DNA from: Pseudobdellovibrionaceae bacterium
GTDB lineage: Bacteria > Bdellovibrionota > Bdellovibrionia > Bdellovibrionales > Bdellovibrionaceae
Direction: 5' to 3'
Assembly: GCA_947449255.1 (NCBI GenBank)
Contig: CANFQX010000001.1
Span: 124,001 to 188,000, forward strand
DNA length: 64,000 nucleotides
Shown here: piece after piece, positions 1 to 8,831 of the stretch
Layout: each line of letters opens with the position of its first letter
Position numbering within the stretch: position 1 is the first letter of the stretch
The notes under the pieces: generated by a model
What the model saw: only the letters and a program-made list of their open reading frames with translations
Databases searched by the model: none
Told to the model about the DNA's origin: nothing
Program-made: the position numbers and the translations under genes

Positions 1-2
1 CC

Positions 3-422
3 AAGACCAAAGAATTTCAATCAGCCTTCAACAAGTCTTTAATTGCACGCGAAATTAAAAAAATCTATACGGCTCGAGTCCTTCAACCCCCAGGACTAGG
101 ACTCATGAAACATTTCATGGAAATCTCACCCCGAGCGCCAAAAAAAATAGACCGCATCGCAAATCCTGGATGGCAAGAATGTTTGCTTGATATTTTAAGT
201 AAAAAAAAATTACATGATGATTCCTATGAACTTAGAATACAATTGCACACCGGGCGAACCCACCAGATTCGGGCTCAACTGGGTTTTGAGAACTGTCCCA
301 TTTTGGGAGACCACGCCTATGGAGCAGCAAAAACAGAGAATCTCGACAAGATTGAACTCGAGGCCAGTGAACTGGAGTTTACAAACCCTCTCACAGATGA
401 AAATCATATTTTCAGAATTTAA
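3..422 (+). CDS. RluA-family pseudouridine synthase, C-terminal part
   Basis: The 5' end lies outside the window; the frame is open from base 3 to the TAA at 420-422. The family converts specific uridines in rRNA or tRNA to pseudouridine. What remains is the end of the catalytic domain: the segment YELRIQLHTGRTHQIRAQL followed by PILGDHAYGA, both hallmarks of the RluA/RluC/RluD C-terminus. The catalytic Asp of the HRLD motif would be upstream and is not visible, so the target site and subfamily (RluA, C or D) cannot be decided. An ATG at 105 is internal: the frame upstream reads through as protein that continues the domain, so it is not the start. Confidence 0.85.
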   Translation, partial: KTKEFQSAFNKSLIAREIKKIYTARVLQPPGLGLMKHFMEISPRAPKKIDRIANPGWQECLLDILSKKKLHDDSYELRIQLHTGRTHQIRAQLGFENCPILGDHAYGAAKTENLDKIELEASELEFTNPLTDENHIFRI

Positions 423-531
423 TTCTCTGGACGAGACTCCAAATTCAATCCTAGTTTCAGGTCGAGACATCCACTTCTGACTTTCCGAAAATTAAGCATA
501 AAATGAGAGCAAGACCCCCTCCTTCTTTTCT

Positions 532-559
532 TTGTTCTGAGGAGATAGCTTGCTATAAT
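532..559 (+). promoter_or_regulatory. Candidate extended -10 promoter for the FecR-domain gene
   Basis: TGCTATAAT at 551-559 is a perfect extended -10 element (TGN plus TATAAT). TTGTTC at 532-537 is a weak -35 at 16 bp spacing. The -10 ends only 7 bp before the ATG at 567, so a start site at the usual distance would give a leaderless or almost leaderless mRNA. A purine-rich GAGGAGA at 539-545 is too far from the ATG to be a normal Shine-Dalgarno. Confidence 0.45.
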
Positions 560-566
560 CAGAGCT

Positions 567-1799
567 ATGAAAAATCCAAATTTCTTAATTTTAAATAAGT
601 CTAAATTCAATGTTTTCATGGCAACAATTGGCCTCTCCATTGCACTTTTTTTTTCAAATGCTAGCTGGGCAGAGGGAATGCATGGAGTGTTTATGGTTGT
701 GAAGGGAAACGTCAACCTCACAAACAATCAAGCACAGACAAAAAAAGTCAAAGTTGGCGACAAGGTTGTCCCTGGCGACCTCGTTGAAACGGCCATTGAT
801 TCCCGTGCCAAAATTGTGATGAGTGATAGAAACGTCATCAATGTTTCACCTGAGACAAAATTAAAAATTGAGAAATATGAAAATAATGGCGAAGACAAAA
901 ATGTTGAGATGAATCTACTGGAAGGCAAAGTCCGAAACAATGTCGAACAAAAATACGACGGCGAAAAAAATAAATTTATTGTGAAAACTCCAACGGCTGT
1001 GGCCGGTGTGCGTGGCACGCAATTTTTTACAAGTTTTGATCCAGGCACAAAGCTGACATCTGTGGTGACCTTGCGCGGAGCTGTTTCATTGGCACCACTG
1101 AATATGAACGTGGCCAATGCCAAGCCTGTCATTATCAAAATGGGAGAATCCACCACATTAGCTCCGGGAGCCAATCCTGAAACTCCAAAACCAATGCCCA
1201 AAGAGGATTTGAAAAAACTCGATCAAGAATCGACTGTCTCAGCAGCGCCTTCAAAACAAGATGCTCCAAAGGAAACTGCAAAGAGTGATAAAAAATCTGA
1301 CGACAAAAAATCCGATTCAAAGGACTCAAATTCTTCAACGGCTTCAAAAAGTGGGTCCTCCACCACTGAAACTGCCAGTAGCAATAAAGCAGGATCGCCT
1401 CCTGCAGAGCAGACAGCTGCTTCAGGCCAAACGACAAGCAACTCTGCTCCGGCAACGGCGGCCGAGCCCGCTGCCACCGCAAGTCAAGCTTCCGCTCCAG
1501 CCGCTTCCTCCAGCACAAATCGAGCACCAGCTTCTGTAGATCCAAGTGCTTCGACAGCCATGGCGCCATCTGCAGCGGCACCAGCCCCCATTAAAATGGT
1601 TGAGGTCGGTGATGTTGACGTGGGACAATTCAAGCAGATCCTTCCCCCCGCAGCTGCTGTAAGTCAACCCAGACCACCGCCGCCTATTTTGGTGAACACC
1701 CCTGTGGCGGTGGCTCCTCCGGTGACTGTCATCAATGATATCATTCGAGGTGCGACTGGAAAAGCCCATGTCATTATCATTCCTCAGTTGCCCAAATAA
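567..1799 (+). CDS. Exported FecR-domain protein with Ala/Ser/Pro-rich tail
   Basis: A 410-residue periplasmic or surface protein. Residues 1-35 form a signal peptide ending ASWA, with cleavage likely before EGM. Residues about 45-180 are a FecR domain (GDLVETAIDSRAKIVMSD; then VKTPTAVAGVRGTQFF, the typical FecR end). Residues about 200-340 are low-complexity Lys/Ser, then Ala/Pro/Ser, and probably disordered or wall-spanning. There is no transmembrane anchor and no FecI-type sigma factor nearby, so this is not a classical Fec regulator. The TPR/barrel gene follows directly and faces a CHASE2 cyclase. FecR domains often neighbour CHASE2 proteins, which suggests a sensory role at the envelope (inference). 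The shorter start at 618 would lose the charged N-region of the signal peptide. Confidence 0.8.
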   Translation: MKNPNFLILNKSKFNVFMATIGLSIALFFSNASWAEGMHGVFMVVKGNVNLTNNQAQTKKVKVGDKVVPGDLVETAIDSRAKIVMSDRNVINVSPETKLKIEKYENNGEDKNVEMNLLEGKVRNNVEQKYDGEKNKFIVKTPTAVAGVRGTQFFTSFDPGTKLTSVVTLRGAVSLAPLNMNVANAKPVIIKMGESTTLAPGANPETPKPMPKEDLKKLDQESTVSAAPSKQDAPKETAKSDKKSDDKKSDSKDSNSSTASKSGSSTTETASSNKAGSPPAEQTAASGQTTSNSAPATAAEPAATASQASAPAASSSTNRAPASVDPSASTAMAPSAAAPAPIKMVEVGDVDVGQFKQILPPAAAVSQPRPPPPILVNTPVAVAPPVTVINDIIRGATGKAHVIIIPQLPK

Positions 1800-1829
1800 T
1801 TGAATTCAAGAAAAAAGAGAGCTCCACAC

Positions 1830-4025
1830 ATGATGAAACCACAGCTGGGATCGACTTTGAAAAAACAAAACTCCACTTTAAAATCAGCCACAGTGAAGGT
1901 CGCTTTGGCCTTCGCTCTGACTTTTATTTTTAATATAACCTTGCTCTTTAGTTTGGAAGTGGCCGCAGAACAAAAAATGGCCGCTGGAGATTTTATTTAT
2001 ATAGAAATGAAAATAAAAAAATCTAAGGTTCCAAAAATAGTTCGAATCAGAGTCAAGGATAGGGAAACGGGAAAAAGTGCCACTATTAATTTGTCACCAT
2101 CCACCGAAAATCCTCGCATCGCTCAGGGTTATTTTGCCCTTCAATTTGATGAGCATGGTACAGATATCGATAAACTCGATTTTTTTATTAAAAATAAGAA
2201 AATGACCCCCTTTTCAGCTGGACCAAACTCAAAAAAGACGCACCGAGTGTTCTTGTTTAAATCTGCTCGAGAAACTGCAAACTTTGCCAGTGAGTTTCTC
2301 AAAGATGACAAATGGAAGGACTACCCTCATTTAGATGCTGGAAAAGTTGAAATGCAAGCCGTCAAAGCAGTTCCACTCCTAGTTCCACCTGTTGTTATAC
2401 CGACTCCCGCAGTGATCCCTACCATTGAAATTGCAAAGGAAACTCCTAAAGAAATTGCCAAAGAAGTTCCCAAGGAAATTCCCAAAGCCGAGCCCCTTGC
2501 CGTTAAAACGGAAGAGATCCAACGCCAAGAAAATCTAGCTAAGCTTGACCTAGAATCCATTGAGGCCCAGAAGCGTGCTAATGAACTGGAAAAATTAGCC
2601 CTCCTCAAAGAGGACGAAAAAAAGATTCGCAAGGACAAAGCTCAAGAAATTGCAACCAAGGCGTCATTGGCCTACAAAAATGGCGATTATAAAACTTCCG
2701 TCGCATTTTATTCTGAAGCCACCAATTTAGATCCAGAATCAGACACTTTTTATTTTCAACATGGTGTCGCACTTTACAAACTGGGCGATTATAAAAAGTC
2801 CTTGGCCACCCTCTCCATGGCAGAGGGGCAATCAGACAACAGAAATGAGCTCACTTACTTCAAAGCCCTCAATCACATGAAATTGGAAGAGTACGATCAA
2901 GCCCTTGAAGAGTTCACGGCCATTCAAGAAGAAAATGACGAGAGCCTCAGCGGCACCGCCGCTTTTTTTGCTGGAAACATTGCCTTTCGTAAAGAAAAAT
3001 ATCCTGAAGCTCGCAAAAGCCTAGAGTACACGCTCGATCATTCCAAAGATCCAAAAACGGACAAACAGGCTGAAGAACTTATCGAAGAGATCGATCGCAT
3101 TGAAGCTTTCATCAGTAAAACTAAAGAGATATTTCGCTACTCTTTGACGGCTGGAGCTGGCTACGATCAAAATATTCTCAATGTGGCCACTCAAAACACA
3201 GCCATCAATAAAGATGGTTATCGAGCAAGTTACGGTGGAAGCTTTCTCTATCGTTTTTTGTATGATTACCGCAATGAATTTTCAAGTGAATTCAACTTGA
3301 ATAATATGTACACAGTGAAAACAAACTTCGAAGCTGACACCACCTTGCAAGCTGCAGATCCCCTGGTGCTATCCTTGGGACTTCCCTATCATCGCCAAAG
3401 CTTGATCGCCAAAAGGTCCATAACCTGGGGAGTTACACCCCAATACCAGACCATTTTGATGAGCCTCGATGGCGGAGCTCGCAGTGAAATTCTTTCGTCG
3501 ACCTTGCTCAAGTTTGATGCCAATTTTATGTACAATGCAAAATGGATGAGTGCTTACCGCGCAGAGTATTCCATGGACACCTCGGGCCTCCCCGCGGGTT
3601 CCGCGGATGATAATTTAAGCGGTACAAAGTCAACCCTGGGCATGACACAAACACAACTGCTTGATCAAAGAGGAACCCAAACTTGGAACTACTCGCTGGA
3701 ATACTCCATCAATGAGGCTCTTGGAAAAAACTATCGGTATAATAAATGGGCTTTGGGTCTTGGATATGCTGATAAAGTTTTAAAAGACCATGATGGCACT
3801 TTAAAATTGGATTACTCATCCCAGGATTATGGACAGGCAACGACAGCCAGAACAGACAACCTCTTGGGCTTGACAGCCACAGTGGGTAAAGAGTACTGGC
3901 CCGCCACCTATGTCAGCTACTCGGCTCAGTACAATCTAAATGCATCCAATGTCAGCACTTATCAGTATGATAAATTCGTTCTTAATTTTTCAGTGGCTTA
4001 CTCGGGAAGCAAGAAAAGAAAATAA
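1830..4025 (+). CDS. TPR protein with C-terminal outer-membrane beta-barrel
   Basis: About 731 residues. The frame is open from a TTG at 1800 that touches the previous stop, but ATG 1830 (or 1833) follows an AAAAAAGAGAG purine stretch and is preferred. A long hydrophobic signal (VALAFALTFIFNITLLF) is followed by a globular part, a Lys/Glu/Pro repeat (EIAKETPKEIAKEVPKEIPK), a charged coiled-coil-like stretch and about three TPRs (around residues 275-400, for example AYKNGDYKTSVAFYSEA). The last 300 residues alternate aromatic and polar residues and end in a strand-like segment (FVLNFSVAYSG), as outer-membrane barrels do. TPR followed by barrel resembles Slam/DUF560 proteins in layout, but homology is not shown. 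It is probably co-transcribed with the FecR gene. Function unknown. Confidence 0.65.
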   Translation: MMKPQLGSTLKKQNSTLKSATVKVALAFALTFIFNITLLFSLEVAAEQKMAAGDFIYIEMKIKKSKVPKIVRIRVKDRETGKSATINLSPSTENPRIAQGYFALQFDEHGTDIDKLDFFIKNKKMTPFSAGPNSKKTHRVFLFKSARETANFASEFLKDDKWKDYPHLDAGKVEMQAVKAVPLLVPPVVIPTPAVIPTIEIAKETPKEIAKEVPKEIPKAEPLAVKTEEIQRQENLAKLDLESIEAQKRANELEKLALLKEDEKKIRKDKAQEIATKASLAYKNGDYKTSVAFYSEATNLDPESDTFYFQHGVALYKLGDYKKSLATLSMAEGQSDNRNELTYFKALNHMKLEEYDQALEEFTAIQEENDESLSGTAAFFAGNIAFRKEKYPEARKSLEYTLDHSKDPKTDKQAEELIEEIDRIEAFISKTKEIFRYSLTAGAGYDQNILNVATQNTAINKDGYRASYGGSFLYRFLYDYRNEFSSEFNLNNMYTVKTNFEADTTLQAADPLVLSLGLPYHRQSLIAKRSITWGVTPQYQTILMSLDGGARSEILSSTLLKFDANFMYNAKWMSAYRAEYSMDTSGLPAGSADDNLSGTKSTLGMTQTQLLDQRGTQTWNYSLEYSINEALGKNYRYNKWALGLGYADKVLKDHDGTLKLDYSSQDYGQATTARTDNLLGLTATVGKEYWPATYVSYSAQYNLNASNVSTYQYDKFVLNFSVAYSGSKKRK

Positions 4026-4041
4026 TCAAGATAGCCATCTC

Positions 4042-4065
4042 AAGTGAGGTCCGCAGACCTCACTT
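4042..4065. terminator. Bidirectional terminator-like hairpin between convergent genes
   Basis: AAGTGAGGTC (4042-4051), loop CGCA, GACCTCACTT (4056-4065) form a perfect 10-bp stem between the stop codons of the TPR/barrel gene and the cyclase gene. Flanking T or A runs are short, so factor-independent efficiency is uncertain. Confidence 0.65.
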
Positions 4066-4070
4066 TAAAC

Positions 4071-6710
4071 TTACTTGGTCTTCATGGTCACAACACCATC
4101 CCAAGGCTCAACTGGGGGCTCAAGCAAAAAGTCTTCACAGCGCTCGACATACAATTTGGAGACCTTATCCATCGGGTCCAGTTGGGCTGCCAATAAAAAA
4201 TCCTGAAGAGCTTCTGCGAATTGCATTTTAAAATACTTTTCCAAGCCGCGCTTAAAAGTCTCTACTTGCTCGAGATGTTGGTCTTGCAAAGCTCCTTCGG
4301 CAATCAGCTCATAAATTCGAACTGGTTCATTTTTTCCTTTTACTTTCACGCGGTCGACCTCGCGAGTTGAAAAAGTGTCTTTCACTTCGATGTAGGTGAA
4401 TTGTGAAATTATAATATGAGTCCCGTATTCCTTATTGATGGCTTCAAGACGAGAACCCAAGTTCACGGAATCCCCCATCACCGTGTAATTTTGCACGATA
4501 TTGGACCCCATGTTGCCAACACTCATTTCACCCGTATTGATCCCAATGCCGATATCGATGTGCGGAAGATTTTCTGCCTCAAATTCTTTTTGTAATTCTC
4601 TGAGTTTTTCCATACTTTTTAAAGCGCACCGACAAGCATGATGAGGATGTTCGGGATGAGCAATCGGGGCCCCAAAAAAAGCCATGATAGCATCCCCCAT
4701 ATACTTATCCAAAGTCCCTTGATTTTGAAAAACGATGTCTGTCATGGGTGTGAGGTAGCGGTTCAATAAATTTGAAAGCTCCGTGGGACTGAGTTTTTCT
4801 GAAATTGTTGTAAAGCCCCGCAGATCACTAAAAAAGACTGTCATGTTCTGTTTTCGACCGCCCAGTTTTAAGTTTTCTACATCTTTCAGAATTTCATCAA
4901 CAACTCGCGGGGACACGTATTTTGAAAAAGTCTGTCTGATTTCTTTCTTTTTCTTTTCTTCAGTAAAATATTTAAAAATTGTGATGCCAAAAAATATAAC
5001 ACCCAACTGGATCACTACAAAAAGACTTGAAATAAAGATTTTATATTTTGTAAAGAGCAGCAAATCAAGACCTAGAAATAAAAGATTAAGTGCAAAAAAC
5101 ATGTTCATCGAAAATACCGCACCCATAAAAGACCAAGCGACAGAAACCAACAGCCCAATAGCTAAAACCACCCACGGCATCCACTTGGATTCAAGGCTCC
5201 AAAATTTAATAAAACTTTGATCGAGCAAATTAGCCAATACGGTCATATGAATTTCTGATCCCGGGTAATTTGGCTCAAGCGGTACAGTTCTTAAATCGTA
5301 AAGCCCTGTCGCCGTCGCCCCCACTAAGACCATTCTGCCTTTAAAAAAATTCTTTTTATTTTCTTTTTTATTTTCAATGACAAATTGATTTCCCTTGCCT
5401 CCTGAGGATCTTCGCTGAACGATGATGTCATCGAATTCAGAAAACAGCTCTTTAGCTGGTACGTAGGGAACACTCATCTGCTTGCCATAATAATCAATAA
5501 TCAATTGTCCTTTTTCATCCACGGGCAGCTCTGCAACTTTTGACTCTGGGTTTGTGCTGGGATTCATGATTGCAAAGGAGCTCACGACTCTTTTATTGCC
5601 TTCTTCGGAAACCTTCACATCGGCACGGTAGCCTTGACCTGCTAAATAGGTCTGCAATGCTAGAGAGGGAATGTAACTGCTGCCCAGTTTATTGCCACTT
5701 CTATAAAATAAAGGATAGCGACGGATAGAGCCGTCAGGATCTTGCTTAGCCACAAAAGAAGCTGTGTAGAGGGCTTCTTCTTGCAAGGGTTTTATATTAG
5801 CCAACCAGTCTCCATACTGCGGCACAGAGTGGGCTTTGACGCTTTTTTTGATAAATGCAATGGACTGATCAAAACTCAAACCACTGAATTGTTTGAATTT
5901 AGAGAGAGCTTTTTTATAGATAGGTTCAATTTTTTTCTTTGTCTCGGTTTTTAAAAAATCATCTTCACTAGTCAGCCAAGTCTTGCAATAATCAAATACA
6001 GCTCTGGTTTTTTGCGCGGTCAAAAAATTCTTTTGATAGGGCGTCAACTGAGCAACTTCTTTTTTTCCCAAGGACTTTAAAACTTCATTTTCTGTCTCTT
6101 GTTTTTTATTGGAAAATAGAATCTGAAAGAGTGAAGTCCAATTGACCCCATCTAAAAACGATCCCTCATCATCAACAACAAAGCTTGCATTCAATTTGAC
6201 GATCTGATCTCCCCCATTATCAAGAAAAGCCTCGGCCACGCAAAAATCTTGATAGGGCAAATAGTTCGACAAATCATCACTTTGAACACCCAAGATGACT
6301 TTCTCTTTATTTGCGGAGATGGTTTTTGCCATTTTTAAATCAGACTCGGGAAATCCTCTCTCGGGCTCTGAAAAAATAATATCAAATCCAACCGAAGCGG
6401 CGCCAAGGTCCATCAGTTTTTGTGTCATCTCAGACATCAATTCACGACTCCAGGGCCAACGACCAATTTCGCCTAAAGAGTCACCATCCACTGCAACCAG
6501 GGCGATAGGGGCTTGGCTTAGCCGATCTTCGCGGGCTTTGTATTTAAAATCATTATAACGCAGATCGACCGCTTCGATGGCATCCAGCAGAGGACTTTTT
6601 TCGCGAGTGAAATCGAGTTGATTTTTATATTTATAATATTCAAATGTAATACCAAAAATAGTGAATGCAAAAATAAAGCCAATCAAGATGCTGTGTTTTT
6701 CAGTTTTCAT
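4071..6710 (-). CDS. CHASE2-domain class III adenylate cyclase
   Basis: An 879-residue membrane receptor that should make cAMP. An N-terminal helix (about 7-25) is followed by a periplasmic CHASE2 sensor (about 45-470; APIALVAVDGDSLGEIGRWPW is typical), three closely spaced membrane helices (about 500-595), a linker and the cyclase domain (about 620-805). Catalytic residues are present: metal-binding Asp629 (FFSDLRGF) and Asp673 (KYMGD), adenine-selecting Lys669 and Asp747 (VMGDSVN), and Asn750/Arg754. The Lys/Asp pair favours ATP over GTP. The C-terminus (810-870) looks like one TPR unit. The gene is convergent with the FecR and TPR/barrel genes, the common FecR-CHASE2 neighbourhood. The ligand is unknown. 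Confidence 0.92.
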   Translation of the reverse strand: MKTEKHSILIGFIFAFTIFGITFEYYKYKNQLDFTREKSPLLDAIEAVDLRYNDFKYKAREDRLSQAPIALVAVDGDSLGEIGRWPWSRELMSEMTQKLMDLGAASVGFDIIFSEPERGFPESDLKMAKTISANKEKVILGVQSDDLSNYLPYQDFCVAEAFLDNGGDQIVKLNASFVVDDEGSFLDGVNWTSLFQILFSNKKQETENEVLKSLGKKEVAQLTPYQKNFLTAQKTRAVFDYCKTWLTSEDDFLKTETKKKIEPIYKKALSKFKQFSGLSFDQSIAFIKKSVKAHSVPQYGDWLANIKPLQEEALYTASFVAKQDPDGSIRRYPLFYRSGNKLGSSYIPSLALQTYLAGQGYRADVKVSEEGNKRVVSSFAIMNPSTNPESKVAELPVDEKGQLIIDYYGKQMSVPYVPAKELFSEFDDIIVQRRSSGGKGNQFVIENKKENKKNFFKGRMVLVGATATGLYDLRTVPLEPNYPGSEIHMTVLANLLDQSFIKFWSLESKWMPWVVLAIGLLVSVAWSFMGAVFSMNMFFALNLLFLGLDLLLFTKYKIFISSLFVVIQLGVIFFGITIFKYFTEEKKKKEIRQTFSKYVSPRVVDEILKDVENLKLGGRKQNMTVFFSDLRGFTTISEKLSPTELSNLLNRYLTPMTDIVFQNQGTLDKYMGDAIMAFFGAPIAHPEHPHHACRCALKSMEKLRELQKEFEAENLPHIDIGIGINTGEMSVGNMGSNIVQNYTVMGDSVNLGSRLEAINKEYGTHIIISQFTYIEVKDTFSTREVDRVKVKGKNEPVRIYELIAEGALQDQHLEQVETFKRGLEKYFKMQFAEALQDFLLAAQLDPMDKVSKLYVERCEDFLLEPPVEPWDGVVTMKTK

Positions 6711-6743
6711 AGTAGTTCTTTTCGGACTTATACCTAACTTAAA

Positions 6744-6846
6744 TAAGTCTAGAAGAGATTATTTCACTCTAAATTAGACTGCCCATCTTCGAATTTAAAG
6801 TATGAAATTGGACTTGGGCCCTATCCTATAGTTCTAAGTCTAGAAG
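6744..6846. repeat. 12-bp direct repeat in the intergenic region upstream of the cyclase gene
   Basis: TAAGTCTAGAAG occurs at 6744-6755 and again at 6835-6846. The first copy is 34 bp upstream of the cyclase start and the second lies just beyond the EamA stop. It could be a regulator-binding pair or chance; no regulator is suggested by context. Confidence 0.35.
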
Positions 6847-6862
6847 GCTTAGGATGGCCAGA

Positions 6863-7738
6863 TTATTTCGAATTAAGAAAAAGGCCCGCTAGAATGATAC
6901 AAGCCCCAACGATTTGTCGAGGGGACAACCCCTCACCAAGAATCAGCCATCCGGCCAAGGCCGCTGTCACCGGCTCGATCATCACAATAATCGAGGCCTT
7001 CGAACTTGTGATTTTTTGCATCCCCGACAAAAAGAGCGTCAGCGGCATGATTGTCCCAATGGTGGAAATTCCTAAAATATAATAATATTGCTGCAGATGA
7101 AAGGCCTTCATTCGATTCAAATCAGGATGATGGAAAAGCCACAAAGTCACTGCGGCGGCCGTAATCACATAGAGACTTGAAGATAAGGGCTCAACATTTT
7201 TTTGAACTTTTCCCGAAACCAAGACATAAATGGCATAGGCTATTCCCGAGGCCAAGCCCCAGCCAATGCTCGAAACCTTGTTCACACTCATATCGCCCCA
7301 AAGCAAAAGCATCATTCCACACACAGAAAGAATTAGACTAAGAACTTGCTTGGATTTCATTTTCTCTTTGAAGAAGAAATAAGCTCCTAAATTAACAAAA
7401 ATTGGAAAAGTAAAAAGCAACATCGCCGCAATGGCGATGGAAACACCTTGGATCGTCTTAAAATAAAGAGTCGAAAAAACCGAATAGCCAAAAACACCCA
7501 GCAGACTTGATATAAAAATTTGTCTAAAAGAAAGTTTTAAAAGATCCCTTCGAAAAACCAAAAGACCAAACCACAACATCACGGCTGCAGCGAAAAACCT
7601 TAAAGTTAACAACTCCCCGACGGTGATCCCCGAAGCAAAAGCCAAACGACCAAAAATACCTAAAAATCCAAAACCAACACCGGCCAAGATAATTTCAATA
7701 AAACTAATGGAAGTGGAAAATTTGCCGTATTTTTTCAT
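6863..7738 (-). CDS. EamA/DMT-family transporter
   Basis: A 291-residue inner-membrane protein with about ten hydrophobic helices in two homologous halves, the drug/metabolite transporter (RhaT/EamA) layout. Recognisable pieces are FGFLGIFGRLAFASGITVGELLTLRF in the first half (residues about 20-45) and VMIEPVTAALAGWLILGE near the C-terminus, the typical EamA repeat signature. The substrate cannot be predicted. Its ATG at 7738 abuts the TAA of the upstream barrel gene with no gap, so the two are presumably translated from one mRNA. A second, unrelated EamA protein is at 56.2 kb. Confidence 0.88.
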   Translation of the reverse strand: MKKYGKFSTSISFIEIILAGVGFGFLGIFGRLAFASGITVGELLTLRFFAAAVMLWFGLLVFRRDLLKLSFRQIFISSLLGVFGYSVFSTLYFKTIQGVSIAIAAMLLFTFPIFVNLGAYFFFKEKMKSKQVLSLILSVCGMMLLLWGDMSVNKVSSIGWGLASGIAYAIYVLVSGKVQKNVEPLSSSLYVITAAAVTLWLFHHPDLNRMKAFHLQQYYYILGISTIGTIMPLTLFLSGMQKITSSKASIIVMIEPVTAALAGWLILGEGLSPRQIVGACIILAGLFLNSK

Positions 7739-8674
7739 TTAAAAAATAAAAGCATTCGTCATTAGACTGTACTGTGTGTTCTCGGGTTGAAAAAATGCAA
7801 TATCATTGCCACGATTGCTTCCAAGAAGAGTGTCATTTTGCACCCCCAGGGTGAAATTCACTCTCCGCAGGGGTTTGATCAGCAACCCTAGGCCTGCACG
7901 ACATTTTGTGACATGGCCGCCCTCCAACTGCTCTGCCGCAGAGGCATAGTACCAGTCCTCACTCACTCCAATCTTTGGAGTCAAAGTCAGGTATTTATTA
8001 AAACTCCAATTCAACTGAAGGTAGTGCTCCAGGCTAAATTGCTTATTTGTTGAGCGAGGGTCCCTCATGAATGTCCCATCTTCATACTGCGGAATATCTT
8101 CAGCATTAAAATAGGCTGTCTGAGATTGAAAGAAAATATCGGGCTTCACAACATACTCAAGAGACGAGTTCCTGCCCAATTGCCACTCAAAAAATCCTTC
8201 AAATCGTAATTTCGCTATCGTTTTAGCTGCTTGAGAATAGGCACTCGTGGGAAGAAATAATTTAATATTTCCTGCAAGATCAATATCACCAATATAACCT
8301 AAATCATAATTTGAATAGGCAAAATGGATGTCCGAAAGTGCGATCTTACTGGGCTTTTGATCTCCATACTCATTGATGCCCGCCGTGCTCATCAAAAAGG
8401 GCAGACGCAGAGAAGCTTTTGAATCTGCATTCAATTTATAATTCACACTCAAATATTCATAACTATCAAAAAGCCTTTCATAGAGGTGTTGCGGCTGATC
8501 CTTGCCCTGCTTCATGTTGTTGATTGAAATAATGGAAAAAAAACTTGTCGAAAAATTACTTTTTTTAACTTCCCCGAGTGAGATGACACTGGCTTCTTGA
8601 TCCATGAGACTTGCCATTGAAGACACTGCCGCGAAATAAGTGAATATACCTACCAAAAGTGCTTTTTTAATCAA
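7739..8674 (-). CDS. Predicted outer-membrane beta-barrel protein, unknown function
   Basis: A 311-residue exported protein. The N-terminus MIKKALLVGIFTYFAAVSSMAS is a clear signal peptide with cleavage near SMA-S. The rest alternates polar and hydrophobic residues with many Tyr/Phe (for example LSVNYKLNADSKASLRLPF, LGYIGDIDLAGNIKLFLP) and ends in an aromatic residue (NAFIF), as barrel proteins do. I do not recognise a family. It shares an mRNA with the EamA transporter. It shows no similarity to the other barrels in this window that I could detect by eye. Confidence 0.6.
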   Translation of the reverse strand: MIKKALLVGIFTYFAAVSSMASLMDQEASVISLGEVKKSNFSTSFFSIISINNMKQGKDQPQHLYERLFDSYEYLSVNYKLNADSKASLRLPFLMSTAGINEYGDQKPSKIALSDIHFAYSNYDLGYIGDIDLAGNIKLFLPTSAYSQAAKTIAKLRFEGFFEWQLGRNSSLEYVVKPDIFFQSQTAYFNAEDIPQYEDGTFMRDPRSTNKQFSLEHYLQLNWSFNKYLTLTPKIGVSEDWYYASAAEQLEGGHVTKCRAGLGLLIKPLRRVNFTLGVQNDTLLGSNRGNDIAFFQPENTQYSLMTNAFIF

Positions 8675-8831
8675 GACAGCCTACCTTTACAACATGAGCG
8701 AAGCATCTACTAAAAAGGTATGCCACAACACCTCTTTGGGCACAACCAACAAAGCTCACACACCCTTTGATTGATTGTTATTTTTTCTTTTCAGCTTGAA
8801 TGAACCGACCAAACGCTTTACCTTTTCAGGA

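Noticed and set aside
728-1201. 157-codon open frame on the minus strand inside the FecR gene
   Set aside because: Antisense to a clear FecR domain; no ribosome site and a composition typical of a shadow frame.
1261-1560. Ala/Ser/Pro-rich low-complexity stretch as a possible frameshifted gene
   Set aside because: The FecR frame stays open and continuous across it and the composition is normal for a linker of exported proteins.
4783-5220. 145-codon plus-strand frame within the cyclase gene
   Set aside because: Mirrors the membrane and cyclase regions of the opposite strand; no start context.
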